A stretch of DNA of 64,000 nt from Pomphorhynchus laevis. Taxonomy: Eukaryota; Acanthocephala; Palaeacanthocephala; Echinorhynchida; Pomphorhynchidae. Made by a program: the position numbers and the translations under genes. This document shows positions 30,960-43,814 of this stretch, piece after piece; position 1 is the first letter of the stretch; every line of letters starts with the position of its first letter. The stretch lies in contig WNNJ02003733.1 in NCBI GenBank assembly GCA_012934845.2, positions 1 to 64,000 on the forward strand, read 5' to 3'. The notes beneath the pieces were generated by a model that was given only the letters and a program-made list of their open reading frames with translations, searched no databases and was not told the DNA's origin.

Positions 30960-33900
30960 AACTAACAACAAAGTAATTAAAAATTAGTCAGTTTCTTCAA
31001 AGTAGATACAAATCCACGTCTGTTTGTTTGCTTCACCACTTTCGTCGGTAAACTGTTCCAAGCTGGAATGACACGCACGGCAAAATTAATGCTTCTTTTT
31101 ACACCAGTGTTTACGTTGTAACATAAGTAGATGACCACGTAATCTTAAGTCATTTCACGTACGAAATAGACTTCTAACGATATTCTCAGGATTGATCATC
31201 GCCCGCCACACTACAACCAGGTCATTTAGTGCTCGAAGTGAAGATAATGAGGGCATATTAAAACGACTTAACCGTTCCTTATAAGTAAGGATATGAAGGC
31301 CCGCTACCCGTTTAGAAGAACGTCGCAATACCTGTTCAATACGAAACTCTTCCGATTGTTTAACTGGGTATGATGCTGGAGAACAATAGTTAAGAACACT
31401 TGAACAGAGAGTAGTGAATAAAAGTTTAAATGACTCAATTTCTAATTTACTAAAACATCTGGAAATCATACCGGAAATTCGAGTTGCTCTAGCACATATT
31501 TGCTCCGTATTTTTCCTAGTGCCTAGATCATCCGAAACGACGACGCCCAAGTCTCTATATTGACGAAACATAGGAATTGGTTGTAAGTTAATTGAGTAGC
31601 TGGTTGTCGAAAACTTATTCCCTGTGTGCATGTATGCAGATTTTGTCACATTAATACTTAAACAGTTCTCAGCTGACCAATACGTCAATGTATCGAGATT
31701 AGACTGTAACATTTGTCGGTCAAGGTCATTAACAACACAGCGATAGACCTTAAGATCATCGGCGTACGAAAACGTTTTTGACAGCAGTAATGATGGGAGT
31801 TCGTTAATATATATTAAATAAAATTGGTCCTAAAATTGATCCTTGTGGTACATTACTACATATAGAAGTCCAATCTGACAAAGTCCCACTTACTCTGACT
31901 GCTGCAGTTCTATCTAATAAATACGCACGAATCCAATTAACAATTACAGAATCAAAGTGAAGTCCTATAAGTTTGCCAATAAGTATATTATGATTGATTG
32001 TATCGAAAGCACGCGAGAAGTCCACGAATACCACGTCGGTGTCGAAACCTGCATCAAAAGCACTATCATGTATATCCTATCATGTCTAGCAATTAGAAGA
32101 TTTGAACATGTTGATCTACTCGAACGGAATCCATGTTGGGCAGGATGTAAAAGGTTATTTATCGAAATATGGCGGTTGATGTGTAATAAAATCAAATGCT
32201 CTAGTGCCTTACAGCAAATACATGTCAAACTAACTGGTCTAAAATTGCTGGCCCATGACCTATCACATTTTTTATATACAGGGCAAACTATCGATTTTAG
32301 CCAGTCGAGGGGAATCTTTGATTTGCATAAGGAAAATATGAATATTCGATGTAGTGGACCGCACATGCGGGATGCTAATTCTCTAAGTAGTATGGATGAT
32401 AATCCGTCAGGGCCAGTAGAATGACATCATTTTAATCGTCGAAGTTGCTCATATACATGAGCGATAGAAATATGTGACGTCAAGTTAGATGACTTTCATC
32501 ATATTATTATGATGAAAGGTGCCGTGTACAGTAACTGATTCATCAATCCTAGGAAAGAATGTCTCTACAAATGTATTAGCGACCATATAAACGTCAACAA
32601 CTACTTTATTTTTCACACGTAACGGAAAACATTTGCAAAACATTTGCATCTTGATCAATTTTTGGATGCACAATATTTAAAAAATAAACTTGGCTCATAC
32701 TTGATATTATGAACGAGTGATTTGTCATAGTAGAGTTTCTTAGATCTTTTAAGTGCCGTAAATCTGTTTTTCGCGTTTCGATATAATTGATATTCTCCTT
32801 TAGATTGACGATATCGACGATAAAGGATCTTACACTCCATAAGAATATTTCCTAACTCTACGTCAAACTACGGCTTATTGTATTTACGGGAGCGTGAAGC
32901 ACGTAAAGGCGCATATCTGTCTGGAAGAGAAGCAAGAGTATCTCGAAGAAACCTCCATGCACATTCCAATCCGACCACAAATGGGTCAAGCCAAACAACG
33001 CGATCAAGGTGCCTACCGATTGCGCTATAATCGGCCTTGAAAACGTTAAGCTCTATGTGACAAGTGTTTATGGAAAACAGAACGAACGGAAAGCGAATTA
33101 ACACACTGCAATGGTCACTATTCCCTACAGCTTGTATGTAGGCAATATTTATCGGTAGATCATGGTTAGACAAACAAATCTAAAAGACTTCTAGAAGAGC
33201 CTCTGAAACGAGTGTCTTAATTTACGTACTGAAAGTAATTCAGCTCGTTTAATAAATTGAGTAGTTCAGAAGATTCCCAATCACAGCCGCTCAAACGGGC
33301 ATAAGTAGACCAGTCTATACGTGGCATATTAAAGTCCCCAAGTAAGATTAAGTTTTCGTAAGAGGCAAACCGTTCTAAATCTTTCCGGAGGCGTTTCGTG
33401 GATACCATAGGACTTCTGTACACAACTCCAATGACAACATAGGAATCAGGCTTTCGAAACGACACCATATGGATTGGTAACTAATCTCATCATTATCGTG
33501 ATATAGGACACTGGATGTAATACTATCTCGCGCGTATATGACTACACCGCCACCTATGACATTTACACGATCACAACGGTATAAGCTGTAACCGGGAATT
33601 GCAATTTCTGAGTCATATGTTAGAATTCAACCAAGATTCACTGAATGCCAGATACTAGCATTACTCTCTTCACCAAGTAGCGAAACCTCTACCATTTTTG
33701 GGAGGATACTTTGAACATTAGAATATAACACATTTATAAATTTTTCACAATAAATATCTGGTATATTGGTTACATATGGACTTTCGTTATTCGTTTGATA
33801 GGTGCGACGCAGCTCGAGAGGTCGAATGCATGTGAAATTTTGTCGTGTGAGGGTAACATTGTCCAAAACACACGAGGGCGGCGTCGCACTACTTGAAAAT

Positions 33901-34360
33901 TTTGAATCCTAAGATTTTGCTCCCTACTTTTGAGTCTTTTATGAAGCACAATCTTAGCCAGCTTTAACTTTTCTCTATCTGACGGGTCTAAGTCTCTAAG
34001 TAATCAAATGCCAATACCACTAAGTCTATAAGATTTTCTTAATAAAACATTAACGTACTCTTTGTCACTGAATACTATTTTTAATGAGCGAGGTTTCGCA
34101 TTTGTATCATCAGATTTGCCTATGCGAAGGAGAGAAACTACTTTCAAGGATGTTATAAATTGCGAATCAGATAATACACGTCCCAATATGGACCTAAACT
34201 TATCGAGGTCATCATTCAACCTATGTTGATTGTTTATTGCTGACGACTCAACAATATTGGCCATTATTATAGCTCTATCTCGTGGAATCAACGGTCGCTT
34301 TCGGGACCCATCTAAATGGACATTTGTATTACGATAGTTCACTTTAACGGGTTTGTCTAG
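30960..34360 (-). mobile_element. CR1-type LINE, nearly full length but broken
   Basis: On the minus strand: ORF1 from 34342 (RPLIPRDRAIIMANIVESSA, ITSLKVVSLLRIGKSDD, PRSLKIVFSD, NVLLRKSYRL). The ORF2 endonuclease is at about 33780-32880 (FINVLYSNVQSILPK, VVIGVVYRSP, LILLGDFNMPRIDW, SDHCSVLIRFPF). The RT is at about 32400-31600 (SKIPLDWLKSIVCPVYKK, FRPVSLTCICCKALEHLI, AQHGFRSSRSTCSNLL, catalytic MVFVDFSRAFDTINHNIL, SNVPQGSILGPILFNIY), then WSAENCLSINVTKSAYM and YRDLGVVVSDDLG. The end is FAVRVIPAWNSLP near 31090. The YxDD region (about 31760) is worn. Many stops and shifts. It touches the RLE LINE tail-to-tail near 30930 and an L2 copy head-to-head near 34380. Confidence 0.78.
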
Positions 34361-34384
34361 GGAGGTGTATCGATTATTACTACT

Positions 34385-36100
34385 ATCATCTGTTGAGTCT
34401 TAGGATAGACACCCCAGTCTCCATCCTATCCCACTCAGCCCAGTCTACTCTCATCATTCCGGAACTCTTTCATATTCTCCCAGTCTCACCTACAGAAGTA
34501 TCATCTGTCCTCATGTCCTTGTCCAACAAAACCTCACCTGCCGATCCCCTGCCTACTCACATATTAAAATCTATACGCTCATCAATATCTCCATTTCTCA
34601 ACCTTGTTTAACTCGTCCATCCGAGGTCGTAACTTCCCTTCACACTGGAAATCAGCAATCGTTCGTCCCCTCCTTAAGAAACAATCGCTCGAACCCTCCC
34701 TTCCTTCTAGCTATCGCCCCATTTCACTACTCCCTACTCTTTCTAAGCTCTTAGAACGCCTGATCTAAATACAAATCAACGCTTATCTCTCCTCATCCAA
34801 TCTGTACCCTCCTTTCCAATCCGCTTTCCGCTCTAATCACTCGACAGAAATCGCATGCATAAAAGTGTACAACGACTTACTCATTTCTCGAGACAAGGCT
34901 CTATATAGTGTTCTCATCTCCCTCGACCTCTCCTCCGCATTCGACATTGTCGACCACTCCGTCCTCCTTTCTCGTCTTCGTTATGATTACGGCTTTTCTT
35001 CCTCCTCCGTAGCATGGTTCGCCTTATATCTATCCGACCGTTCCTTTCGCGTCTGTTCTAATTCATCATCATCCCCTCCCATCCCTATTTTTGCGGGGTC
35101 CCACAAGGTTCAGTTCTAGGTCCCCTGCTTTTCTCTCTTCTGCTTGGTGATCACTCTCCGTTTATCAAACCTTACTCCTTTAACGTCATGCAATACGCCG
35201 ATGACATTCTAATCTATGATCATGCACTCGCACATTGCATACACGATATCGGCATTTCTGCCTCCAACTGTCTTTCTTCTATCTACAAACGTCTCTCAAA
35301 TCTCCATCTCGTTCTAAACCCCGAAAAGTCTAAAATAATGTGGATCCTCCCCCGTAAACCAAACATATCTCATCCCACTGTATATTTTGCCTCATCGATC
35401 ATCCCCATAGTCCACAATCTCACTTTCTTAGGCTTCCATTTCGATGATCACCTTTCTCTTAAACCCTTCGTCCGTGACAATGTCCGCTCATCTAACTTAA
35501 TTCTCCGTAACATCCGCCGTATCTGCCCCCTTATCGACTTCCGTTCTTGTATGTCTCTTCTTTCATCGCTTCTTTTCCCTAAAATCGATTACTGCCTTTG
35601 CCTTTTCGCCAATTCTCCAAAATCCATCATCCTACCACTACAGCGCATAATCAAATCCGCCGTTCGAGTGATCTTTCGTCTCCATCGCTTCGACCACACA
35701 TCCACATATTTTGCCCAACTCTCCTGGCCCACCATCCACATCCGCATCAAACTCCGCCTTCTCGTTACTTTTCGTCTCATCGCTGTCGGCTCCCCATCGT
35801 TCATCAACCTTCCTTTTTTAGACAATACTCGCCCCACCTCGCTATCGCTTCGTTCCTGTCATACCCTCTTACTCCACGTTCCTAATTACTCCAACAACTA
35901 CGGTCTCCGATCCTTCCTCGTTGCCGCCTCAGTCGCTTTGAATCAACTCCTCGACGTCCGCCGCGCCCCCTCCTTTATCACATTCAAACACATCTTCCGT
36001 TCACACCTTCTCGACACCTGATTTACAGTTTTGTTTTGCTGTGGTCGTGTAAGCGTGCGCTGGCACGCTTTTGCCAAGTTAAAATAAATCTTTTTTTAGG
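34385..36100 (+). mobile_element. L2-type LINE, RT and 3' end
   Basis: Plus-strand pieces read TPVSILSHSAQSTLIIPELF, PTEVSSVLMSLSNKTSPADP, the catalytic SVLISLDLSSAFDIVDHSVL and FAGSHKVQF at a frame break in the PQGSVLGP motif. A 277-codon open frame (35188-36021) follows, with MQYADDILIYDHA, LNPEKSKIMWILP, LTFLGFHFDDHLSLKPF and the C-terminal TSLSLRSCHTLLLHVPNYSN, NYGLRSFLVAA and HIFRSHLLDT. The 3' UTR has the GCGTGC/GCACGC hairpin and an A-rich end near 36095. Stops near 34608 and 34767 and the shift near 35100 break it. The endonuclease is missing. Confidence 0.8.
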
Positions 36101-37140
36101 GAGCAGTCGCATGCTGAGTTAATTCTTCGGAATTCATATCGTTTAAAAGGATCCCATGTTAGTCTCTTGAAAGATCTGGACGCTCTTTAAAGGGAAAAAT
36201 TGTCTCAAGCTAAGAAAGAACTCGCATCTCATGTTGCACTTGGTGAGAGCAATCTATGTGTGCAAAAGTTTCAAGTAGTGAGGCGACGCATTCGAATCAG
36301 TTGGTCCCCACTTGATGTATCGCATCTCGTGAATGTGGAGGGTTTTGGCAAGGTCTTATAGCATATAAGTGCCTAGCTGATTTGGGATCTGAAGTGTGTC
36401 AGATTGCTAGAGATGATATTACTACTCGCACTGGTGTGAATAAAAGTCATAGTATATTTTATTGTAATGTTCGAAGCTTGTTACAGAAAGTCGATGAGCT
36501 AAAATTTAGGATCGAGTCTGTTAATCCAATTATAGTTGGTATTACAGAATCTTGGCTTATTGTGATGTATCCGATGCTGATGTATCCATCCCAGGCTATT
36601 CTTTGTTCCGTAGTGATCGGATAGGGGTATGGGTGGTGGCGTAGCTCTCTTAATGATAGACGAAGATAAGGTGCGTGTTTTGAGTAAGCCGTCTATTGAT
36701 AGAGTTGAGAGTTTGTGGTGTCAGTTGAAGTTTGATAACAGCTCACCCATCATACTGGGTCTTGTGTATCGTGCTCCTAATGCAATATCTAAAAAACTCA
36801 TTGAAGAGATAGAGATGTATACGCGAGGAGATTGTGATACTGTAATAATTGGTGATCTGAATATGCCAGATGTTGAATGGACTTCGAATACGGTTTTTTC
36901 TACTTGTGATAGTGAATCTTTTGACCTTGCATGGTCAAGTTTTATAGTGAGAATAATGTAATAGCTTCTGAGCAACATGGTTTCCGTAAGGGTTATTCGA
37001 CAGTTACTAATCTACTCGCAGCCCATCTTGATTGGTCAGCTAATAAAGCCGTGTCCATTGCTACTGACATCATATTCTTCGATTTCTCTAAGGCATTTGA
37101 CAGAGTAGACCATAGTAGACTTCGACTGATGACTGCACAC
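36100..37140 (+). mobile_element. CR1-type LINE with large internal deletion
   Basis: Starts in the ORF1 end (NSYRLKGSHVSLLKDLDAL, CVQKFQVVRRRIRI; compare LLRKSYRL and LRIQNFQVVRRR in the copy at 34000). The endonuclease follows: SIFYCNVRSLLQKVDELK, IIVGITESWL, ILGLVYRAPN, VIIGDLNMPDVEW. At about 36940 the frame jumps directly into the RT (FYSENNVIASEQHGFRKGYS, catalytic IIFFDFSKAFDRVDHSRL), so the endonuclease end and RT fingers are deleted. The rest of the RT after motif A is missing. Confidence 0.72.
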
Positions 37141-37394
37141 GCTTCTTTTTGCCCATATTGGTCGTGTATTAAAAGTATTGAAATTATTGCAATTGTTGAA
37201 ATTCGTATTAATCGTTGTAAAAATTGTAAGAATTTTAATAACCAAGACTTTTGTTTTAACGATTAATTATTGTTAAAGGTCCCGTAGATTATCAAGGATA
37301 ACTGAGCACAACGTGAAAAAAGAAACTTCACAACTTGAAATGATTTAAGGAATTATTAGTACAGATTTTAGCAAACTCAAAGGGTCTTATTGTA
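37141..37394. other. AT-rich gap without genes
   Basis: Low-complexity sequence with repeats of AATT/TTGTAA type between a CR1 fragment and a PLE fragment. No coding signal recognised. Confidence 0.5.
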
Positions 37395-38165
37395 TGTTTA
37401 TTAGTTATTAAACTTTTTTAAGGTCGGTAGTCCGTATAAATACGGAATTAGAGAATCTGAAGGATACATGTTCTTATAGTCAATATCTGTAATAAGACCC
37501 ACCATCTTCAATGTTTTTAGAATTTCAATTAACTTTCTAGTACGGTTAGAAATGGAATCCTTCTGAACAGGAGAAAAAGTAGACGTATCCGATAAAATAC
37601 TTAATATTTTCTCATTATAATCATTCATATCCAGAACCACTACATAATTACCTTTATCTGCCTTAGTTACAACAATATAAGTGTTATTCCTTATATCAGT
37701 TAACAAATGGCACTGTTTAATACTGAAGTTAGATTTCATTTATTTATTTAGAGACAAAATTGAATAAATGACGATACGATCTCAAACTAAGACAGAGAGA
37801 CGAAAGAGATGCGAGGAAAACCTGTGTAGACTGATGTTCGGGGAAAGTTTTAACAACCTTATGAGCTAACATTTCAAATTGAATTGCCATATCAAACTCA
37901 GCTTGCCGATCAAATTTACTACGTGAGACACCAAATTTTAAACCCAATTCCAGAACACGTGCTGCATCATCACTTAATTGGAAGCTCGATATATTAATAA
38001 TGTGCCTAGAATTATCAGGAATTATATTCTGTGTATAACATTGTGCTGCAATGCTGGCGACACTTAATGGTAATTGTGTATCACTAATCTGAAATTGATG
38101 TGAAATCTGAAATCAAGGCTTTCGCCGCGTTACGGCTTCGTCAGTGGCTCATTGTAAATATTTAA
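37395..38165 (-). mobile_element. Canonical Penelope-like element, 5' part with N-terminal RT region
   Basis: The minus strand from 37950 encodes LGLKFGVSRSKFDRQAEFDM and IQFEMLAHKVVKTFP, then CHLLTDIRNNTYIVVTKADK, GNYVVVLDMNDYNEKILSIL and the RT fingers IPYLYGLPTLKKFNN. TKADKGN-x-VVVLD-x3-Y is the hallmark of the region just before the PLE RT core, followed by YGLPK-type fingers. Everything after the fingers is missing. Upstream, at 38118-38144, is a hammerhead-like core, as expected for the pseudo-LTR of this class. Confidence 0.75.
38118..38144 (-). ncRNA. Hammerhead ribozyme-like core in a PLE pseudo-LTR
   Basis: The minus strand reads CTGACGA, then the stem AGCCG-TAACG-CGGC, then GAAA. 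CTGANGA and GAAA flanking stem II are the two invariant halves of the hammerhead core, and position 7 is free to vary. I could not place a convincing stem III with a cleavage triplet, so activity is uncertain. Its position just upstream of the PLE reading frame is the expected one. Confidence 0.5.
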
Positions 38166-38169
38166 TAAA

Positions 38170-39395
38170 CAAGACAATTTTTTAACCAGTTTTTAACAAG
38201 TTTTAGCTGGTTAAAAATTGTCTTGATTATTAAATACTTTAAATTTTAATACATATATTGTACAGCCCTCCTATTGTAAAAACCAACACAACATATTTAC
38301 CGCGATATAACTGATAAACGAGTTTAGTTTGCACAGAATGAAATTTAAAGAACGATAAAAATTAAAATCAACTATGCATACTTATTGCTTCCTTATCCCA
38401 TACTCACTTTGCTATTAGTACAGATCTTTAGCCAAGAATACAAACAAAATGCATTCTTAAAGAATGCTGATTGATCATTTGTCAAAACAGTTTTGGTCTT
38501 GTCATGTCGTTGTTGTGTCCGCTGCTTGTATTACAATTGTAGCATGTTGGCGCTCCTTTGTGTTCATACTTTTACTTTAATTCGTTCATAAAAACGAAAC
38601 GAAAGAATCTCTTTCTGAAACTGCTGTTGTTTAGAAAACATCTTGTAGAATAAATGATCGTTTAGTGTGGGAGTAAGAATTTATATTTAAAGTAGAACAT
38701 TGCGCTTCATATAGTACATAAGAGTAGGAAAGGAACTTACGAAACGAAATGAGGAAATTGTATCCTTAAATTGGGGTCACATTTGTGAAGCGTTTAAAAT
38801 ACAAAACGAGTTTTGTACAAAACATTAAAATCTACATTTAAAATACAACCGCATTTAGACCGAGACAGAAGTAGACAGCTCGTCAGCATGAAAACAAAGC
38901 AAAACTGATCGTATCTTTTTCTATACAAAAATAGAATATTATTGTTTAATTATTTCTGTCGATGTTTAAAAGCCCTGAACAATTTAAGAGCATATCGAAT
39001 TGGACAATTAATGATATATTTTAAAATTAACGGATTATTATGACTAGAATAAAATAAGTTAATATAATTGTGAATTGTGCCATCATTGTTAAAATTAAAA
39101 TATAAATTAACCTAAAATTAGGAAACAAACCTTAAATTACTTATCTGATAACAATAATTAATTGCAAAAATAGATAGATTTTCAAATTGAAAGTAGAACC
39201 TTCCCCTATCAACGCTGATTTAATTTGAAATCAGAAATAATTTCCGTTAAATTTGAAAAATGTTAGACGAAACCCTTTCATTCAATCTAATTGTCAATAC
39301 AGCAGACGAGTCGAATAATCATTAGCCAACATTAAAAAGATTGAGACTTTAAACGCAGGTATTTGATCGGTAGCTGATGAAGTCCTATAATTAGA
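38170..39395. other. AT-rich gap without genes
   Basis: About 1.2 kb with no recognisable coding segment, tandem array or hairpin beyond chance. Confidence 0.5.
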
Positions 39396-40190
39396 TCAAG
39401 TAACTGAGTCTACGTATATTTAATTATTTATAAATTAAACAATGATAAATAAAAATACAATAATAAATAATAAAATTTTAATAAATAATTATAAATAATA
39501 AATAATTTTTATGTAAGATTATATAACTTCAGGTAAAAAAATAAAATTAAAATTTAAAATAAAAGTCATTTTTATGAATTGACTAATAAATAATAATCGA
39601 TATATCAAAATAAGGATTAGAGATCATCTGGAGGAACTGTTGAAATGTAGCGTACTGCTATTGGCTTATAGATAGGATTAAAACAGCATTCAGGATAAAT
39701 GCTGAGTTGTAAAATGTTTCAAGATTAAGTTATTTACATCCTTCTATTCATTTATAGTACAAAAACCACCTGATTAAGTGAATTAATTATCAAAAAATTA
39801 ATCAAAAAATAATAGAAAATTATATTTATAATTATAATTATCAAATCAACTACGTACAAAAATAAGTATCTTATTGACAGGGATGTGTTCAGCCAGTCAG
39901 AGAAATCATCGAACAAAGATATTGAACAGTGCACTTGTTAAAGAATTTGAAATGGATTGTTATTTTGAAAAGATTATTTAAAGTTCGATTAATACCCATT
40001 TGCGGGAAAATATGTCAATGTAATATATAATAAAAAATAAAATTTAAAAAATATTAAATCAACTAACTGAGTCAACGTAAATAATTTAATTATAAAAGTG
40101 AAAATAATTTAATAATTAATTAAAATTAATTAGATATTTATATTTTTTATTATTAATATAACAAACAGAAGCAAATGAGCTACAAGCTCG
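39396..40190 (-). mobile_element. Naiad pseudo-LTR scraps and an RLE-LINE 3' mark
   Basis: 39396-39600 is a minus-strand pseudo-LTR (AACTGAGTCTACGTA border, TCATTTTTATGAATTGACTA), followed to about 39660 by the start of a worn structured tail (AATAAGGATTAGAGATCATC). A second border begins near 40066 (CAACTAACTGAGTCAACGTA). Between them, at 40008, CCCATTTGCGGGAA with an A-rich end marks the 3' end of an RLE LINE. No coding sequence is left. Confidence 0.5.
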
Positions 40191-40204
40191 TGCCGCATAA
40201 AAAA

Positions 40205-40667
40205 ACATGATAAAATAAAAAATAAAAAACATCAACATAAAAATTCAATCAAAAAGTAGTCGCAAATTCCTACTCTCGGCTTCAATGGTTTTCTTGATAG
40301 CATCACTAGATATACTACTAGATATATCAAGGCACTTTAGTGCATTCCAGCCGTTAATTACCCTGAATGCAAATCGATGGTGAACAGGAATTCTTGTACT
40401 TAGCTTTATTAATTTTTACACTTGCCCACGAGTTTCTCGTCTATCATTCACGTATAATAAGCTAGATAAATCACCAAAGCAATCAAAAACCATTTTGACT
40501 GCAGTTGATAAATCAATGGCCGATCTGCGATATTTTAAGGTGCCGAGACGTAAATATGTCAAACATTCAGCAATGGAATCCTTCCAACGCGAAGGAATTC
40601 GAGATTGGAGAATAGAAAACTGAAACTTAAAAATTCTTTTCATATAACTATATACATTCCAAATCAA
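40205..40667 (-). mobile_element. CR1-like LINE, C-terminal end
   Basis: The minus strand encodes WKDSIAECLTYLRLGTLKYR, SAIDLSTAVKMVFDCFGDLS and RIPVHHRFAFRVINGWNALK before the sequence runs out. FAFRVINGWNALK is the typical last motif of CR1/jockey proteins (compare FAVRVIPAWNSLP near 31090). One stop interrupts the frame. A 45-bp direct repeat (TTCTTTTCATATAACTATAT) links it to the minisatellite on its right. Confidence 0.55.
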
Positions 40668-40708
40668 TCAAGTTCGAAAATTCTTTTCATATAACTATAT
40701 ACATTCCA

Positions 40709-41013
40709 GATCAATCCGATTCCAGATCAATCCAGTTCCAGATCAATCCAGTTCCAGATCAATCCAGTTCCAGATCAATCCAGTTCCAGATTAATCCAGT
40801 TCCAGATCAATCCAGTTCCAGATCAATCCAGTTCCAGATCAATCCAGTTCCAGATCAATCCAGTTCCAGATCAATCCAGTTCCAGATCAATCCAGTTCCA
40901 GATCAATCCAGTTCCAGATCAATCCAGTTCCAGATCAATCCAGTTCCAGATCAATCCAGTTCCAGATCAATCCAGTTCCAGATCAATCCAGTTCCAGATC
41001 AATCCAGTTCCAG
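40709..41013 (+). repeat. Minisatellite, 16-bp unit, about 19 copies
   Basis: The unit TTCCAGATCAATCCAG repeats head-to-tail about 19 times with almost no variation (one unit has ATTAATC). The array ends 20-30 bp before the first coding sequence of the L2 LINE at 41039. It is not a CRISPR array: there are no spacers. Confidence 0.95.
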
Positions 41014-43814
41014 AAACCTCTATATTTTCAAATCGTCTTTGTCTTCCGCCGGCAAGCCTACTTCCTTGATATCCTCAACTCCCAGCTCTCTTATCGTGAT
41101 CTCACCAACTCACGTTACTCGTGCTCCTTTACGGAAACGCTTTCATTCTCGCGATCGTTGCGTCATCGTCAATAATATCACAACTTCCACCTCTTTATCT
41201 CCACAAACACATCTCGACCACGATGTTTCCGCATTCAGATCCATCCTCTCGTCTCTTGTTCCTGTGGATAAACCATCCTTTTTAAACAACATCTCCCCTG
41301 TCGCATTCATCCGCCTAAACAAATCTTCTCAATCTAATCATTCACAGTCCCTCTCTTAAAAATTGCTTTCCAGTATCGATCTCACGCGTCCTCTGTTCTC
41401 TCACAACGATTCAAACTCATGTCCTTTAAATTCACTCGCATTTTCCCCGATCGCATCCCCTCCGAAATCGCTCAAATCTCATTTGCCCGCATCGAAAATC
41501 GCCGTCGCGAGGAAAACGACGAAACATCTCTCTCCATCCGAAACTTCGACGGAAATTTTCAAGTGGTCCACACGCGCCCAAAATTTCGATGGCGCCCCAT
41601 ATCCCTTATGTATCTCATCCACTAGCCCTTATTACCATCACACACGGTTTCATCCTCGGCATCCTCAACACTAGATCTATTCTCAATAAATCCGATCTCA
41701 TCCTTAACCTATTCACTAAGAAATCCTTCGATATCTTCTGCCTCACCGAATCCTGGCACTGATTCTGACGACCTCTCCATCCACCGTTTGCTCTCTGCTG
41801 GTTGCTTACTAGTCGAATCCGCTCGCCCACTCAGCTCATTCTCTTCTTAATTCTCTAATCATGGCAGCATTGTCACATCCGCCCGACACCCCGCGTCTTT
41901 GCGCAAAATCACTTCCCCTTTCAGCCCTTGCACTTTTGAACTGCTCACTTGTCGTTCTTCTAACCCAATCACTATCGATCTCGCCATTGTATACCGCCCT
42001 AGGTCATCTGCTCATACCTCCTTATTTTTTTACCGAACTCGCAGACCTTATGTCACACTGTACTTTGTCCTCCATCCCTTGAATCGTTCTTGGCGACTTC
42101 AACATCCGCCTTGGCCGCCCCTTTTCCACTGAGTCCATCCAGTTCATCAACATTCTATCCAACTATAACCAAAAACCCATCTCCACTGTCCCCACACATA
42201 TCATTGGCGGAGCACTCGACATCATCGCTGTCCCCGATCATTTTGCTGCCCACACCTCACTGTCCATCTCTGATCCTGGTCTATCCGATCACTTTCTTAT
42301 CACCCTTGATCTCGCTCGCAACCACACCCCTCCTCACACACCTACAATCCTACGTCGCCCTTGGAGAAATCTTGACCTTTCCCTTCTCCGCTCTGCCTTA
42401 CTCAAATCGTCTCTATCATTACCCACAATAACATATTCATCTCCTCACGATCTCGCCTTTCTTTTCGACTCTGAACTCACATCCACTCTCAATATTCTCT
42501 TGCCCTTCAAGTCTCACCCACACCGTCGCTTGCACCGTGCCCCATGGTTTGACATCCAATGCCTACTCTCAAAGCGTCGACTCCGCCATGATTTTCGAGT
42601 CTGTCTCCGCTCTCTCAGAAGTGATTTCCGCTCGATCGCTCCGTCTTTCCGTGATTCCTATATTGCTCTTCGCCCGTCTCATCTCAACCTACTACGTACC
42701 AAATCCAACTCCTTCTGACATCATAAAATCATCTGGTCTAAAAAAATAAAATCATCAAGTCTTTCTGGAATATTTTTAAATCGATCCTTGCTCGCTGCTC
42801 TTCGCCTTGCAACATCAATTCCCATGATTATTCGTCATTTCTCCAGACCAAAGTATCCACGTTGCTCTCTCACACCCCGATCTCTATCCTATTCCACTCT
42901 GCCCCGCCTAGACTTATCCTCCCGAAACTCTTTCATCTTCTCTCTGTCTCACCTACCGAAGTCTCATCTGTTCTCAAAACCTTGCCCAACAAAACGTCAC
43001 CTGCCGATCCTCTGCCTATTTACATACTTAAATCCATATGTTCATCGATAACCACTTTTCTCACAACCTTGTTTTACTCGTCCATCCGCAGTCTTATTTT
43101 CCCTTCACACTGGAAATCCGCAATCCGTCGTATCCTCCTTAAGAAACAATCGCTAGACACCTCCCTTCCTTCTAGCTATCGCCCCATTTCACTACTCCCT
43201 CCTCTTTCTAAGCTTTTAGAACGCATCATCTTAATACAGATTAACGCTTATCTCTCCTCATCCAATCAGTACCTTCATTTCCAATCCGCTTTTAGCTCTA
43301 ATCACTCTACAGAAATCGCCTGCATGAAAGTTTACAACGACTCACTTATTTCTACAGACAAAGCACGAGAAAGTGTTTTTATCTCCCTCGAACTCTCCTC
43401 CGCCTTCGACATTGTCGACCACTCCGTCCTCATTTATCGCCTTTGTTATGATTATGGCTTTTTTTCTTCCGTAGCATGGTTTGCCTCATATCAATTCAAC
43501 CGTTCCTTTCGCGTCTGTTCTAATTCATCATCATCCCATCCCTATTTTTTGCAGGGTCCAACAAGGTTAAGTCATAGGTCCCCTGCTTTTATCTCTTCTG
43601 CTTGGCGATCTCTCTCCGTTTATCAAACCTTACTCCTTTAATCGTCATGCAATACGCAATGACCTTCTCATTTATGCTCATGCACCCGCACATCGCATAC
43701 TTGATATCGGCATTTCTGCCTTGAACTGTTTTTCTTCTATCTACGAACGTCTCTCCAATCTCCATCTCGTTCAAAACCACGACAAGTCTAAAATAATGTG
43801 GATTCTCTCCGTAA

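Noticed and set aside
35589-35885. Overlapping frames in the L2 LINE as genes
   Set aside because: Alternative frames of the RT C-terminal region with skewed composition and no family match.
40709-41013. CRISPR-like repeat array
   Set aside because: The 16-bp units are contiguous with no spacers, and the context is eukaryotic.
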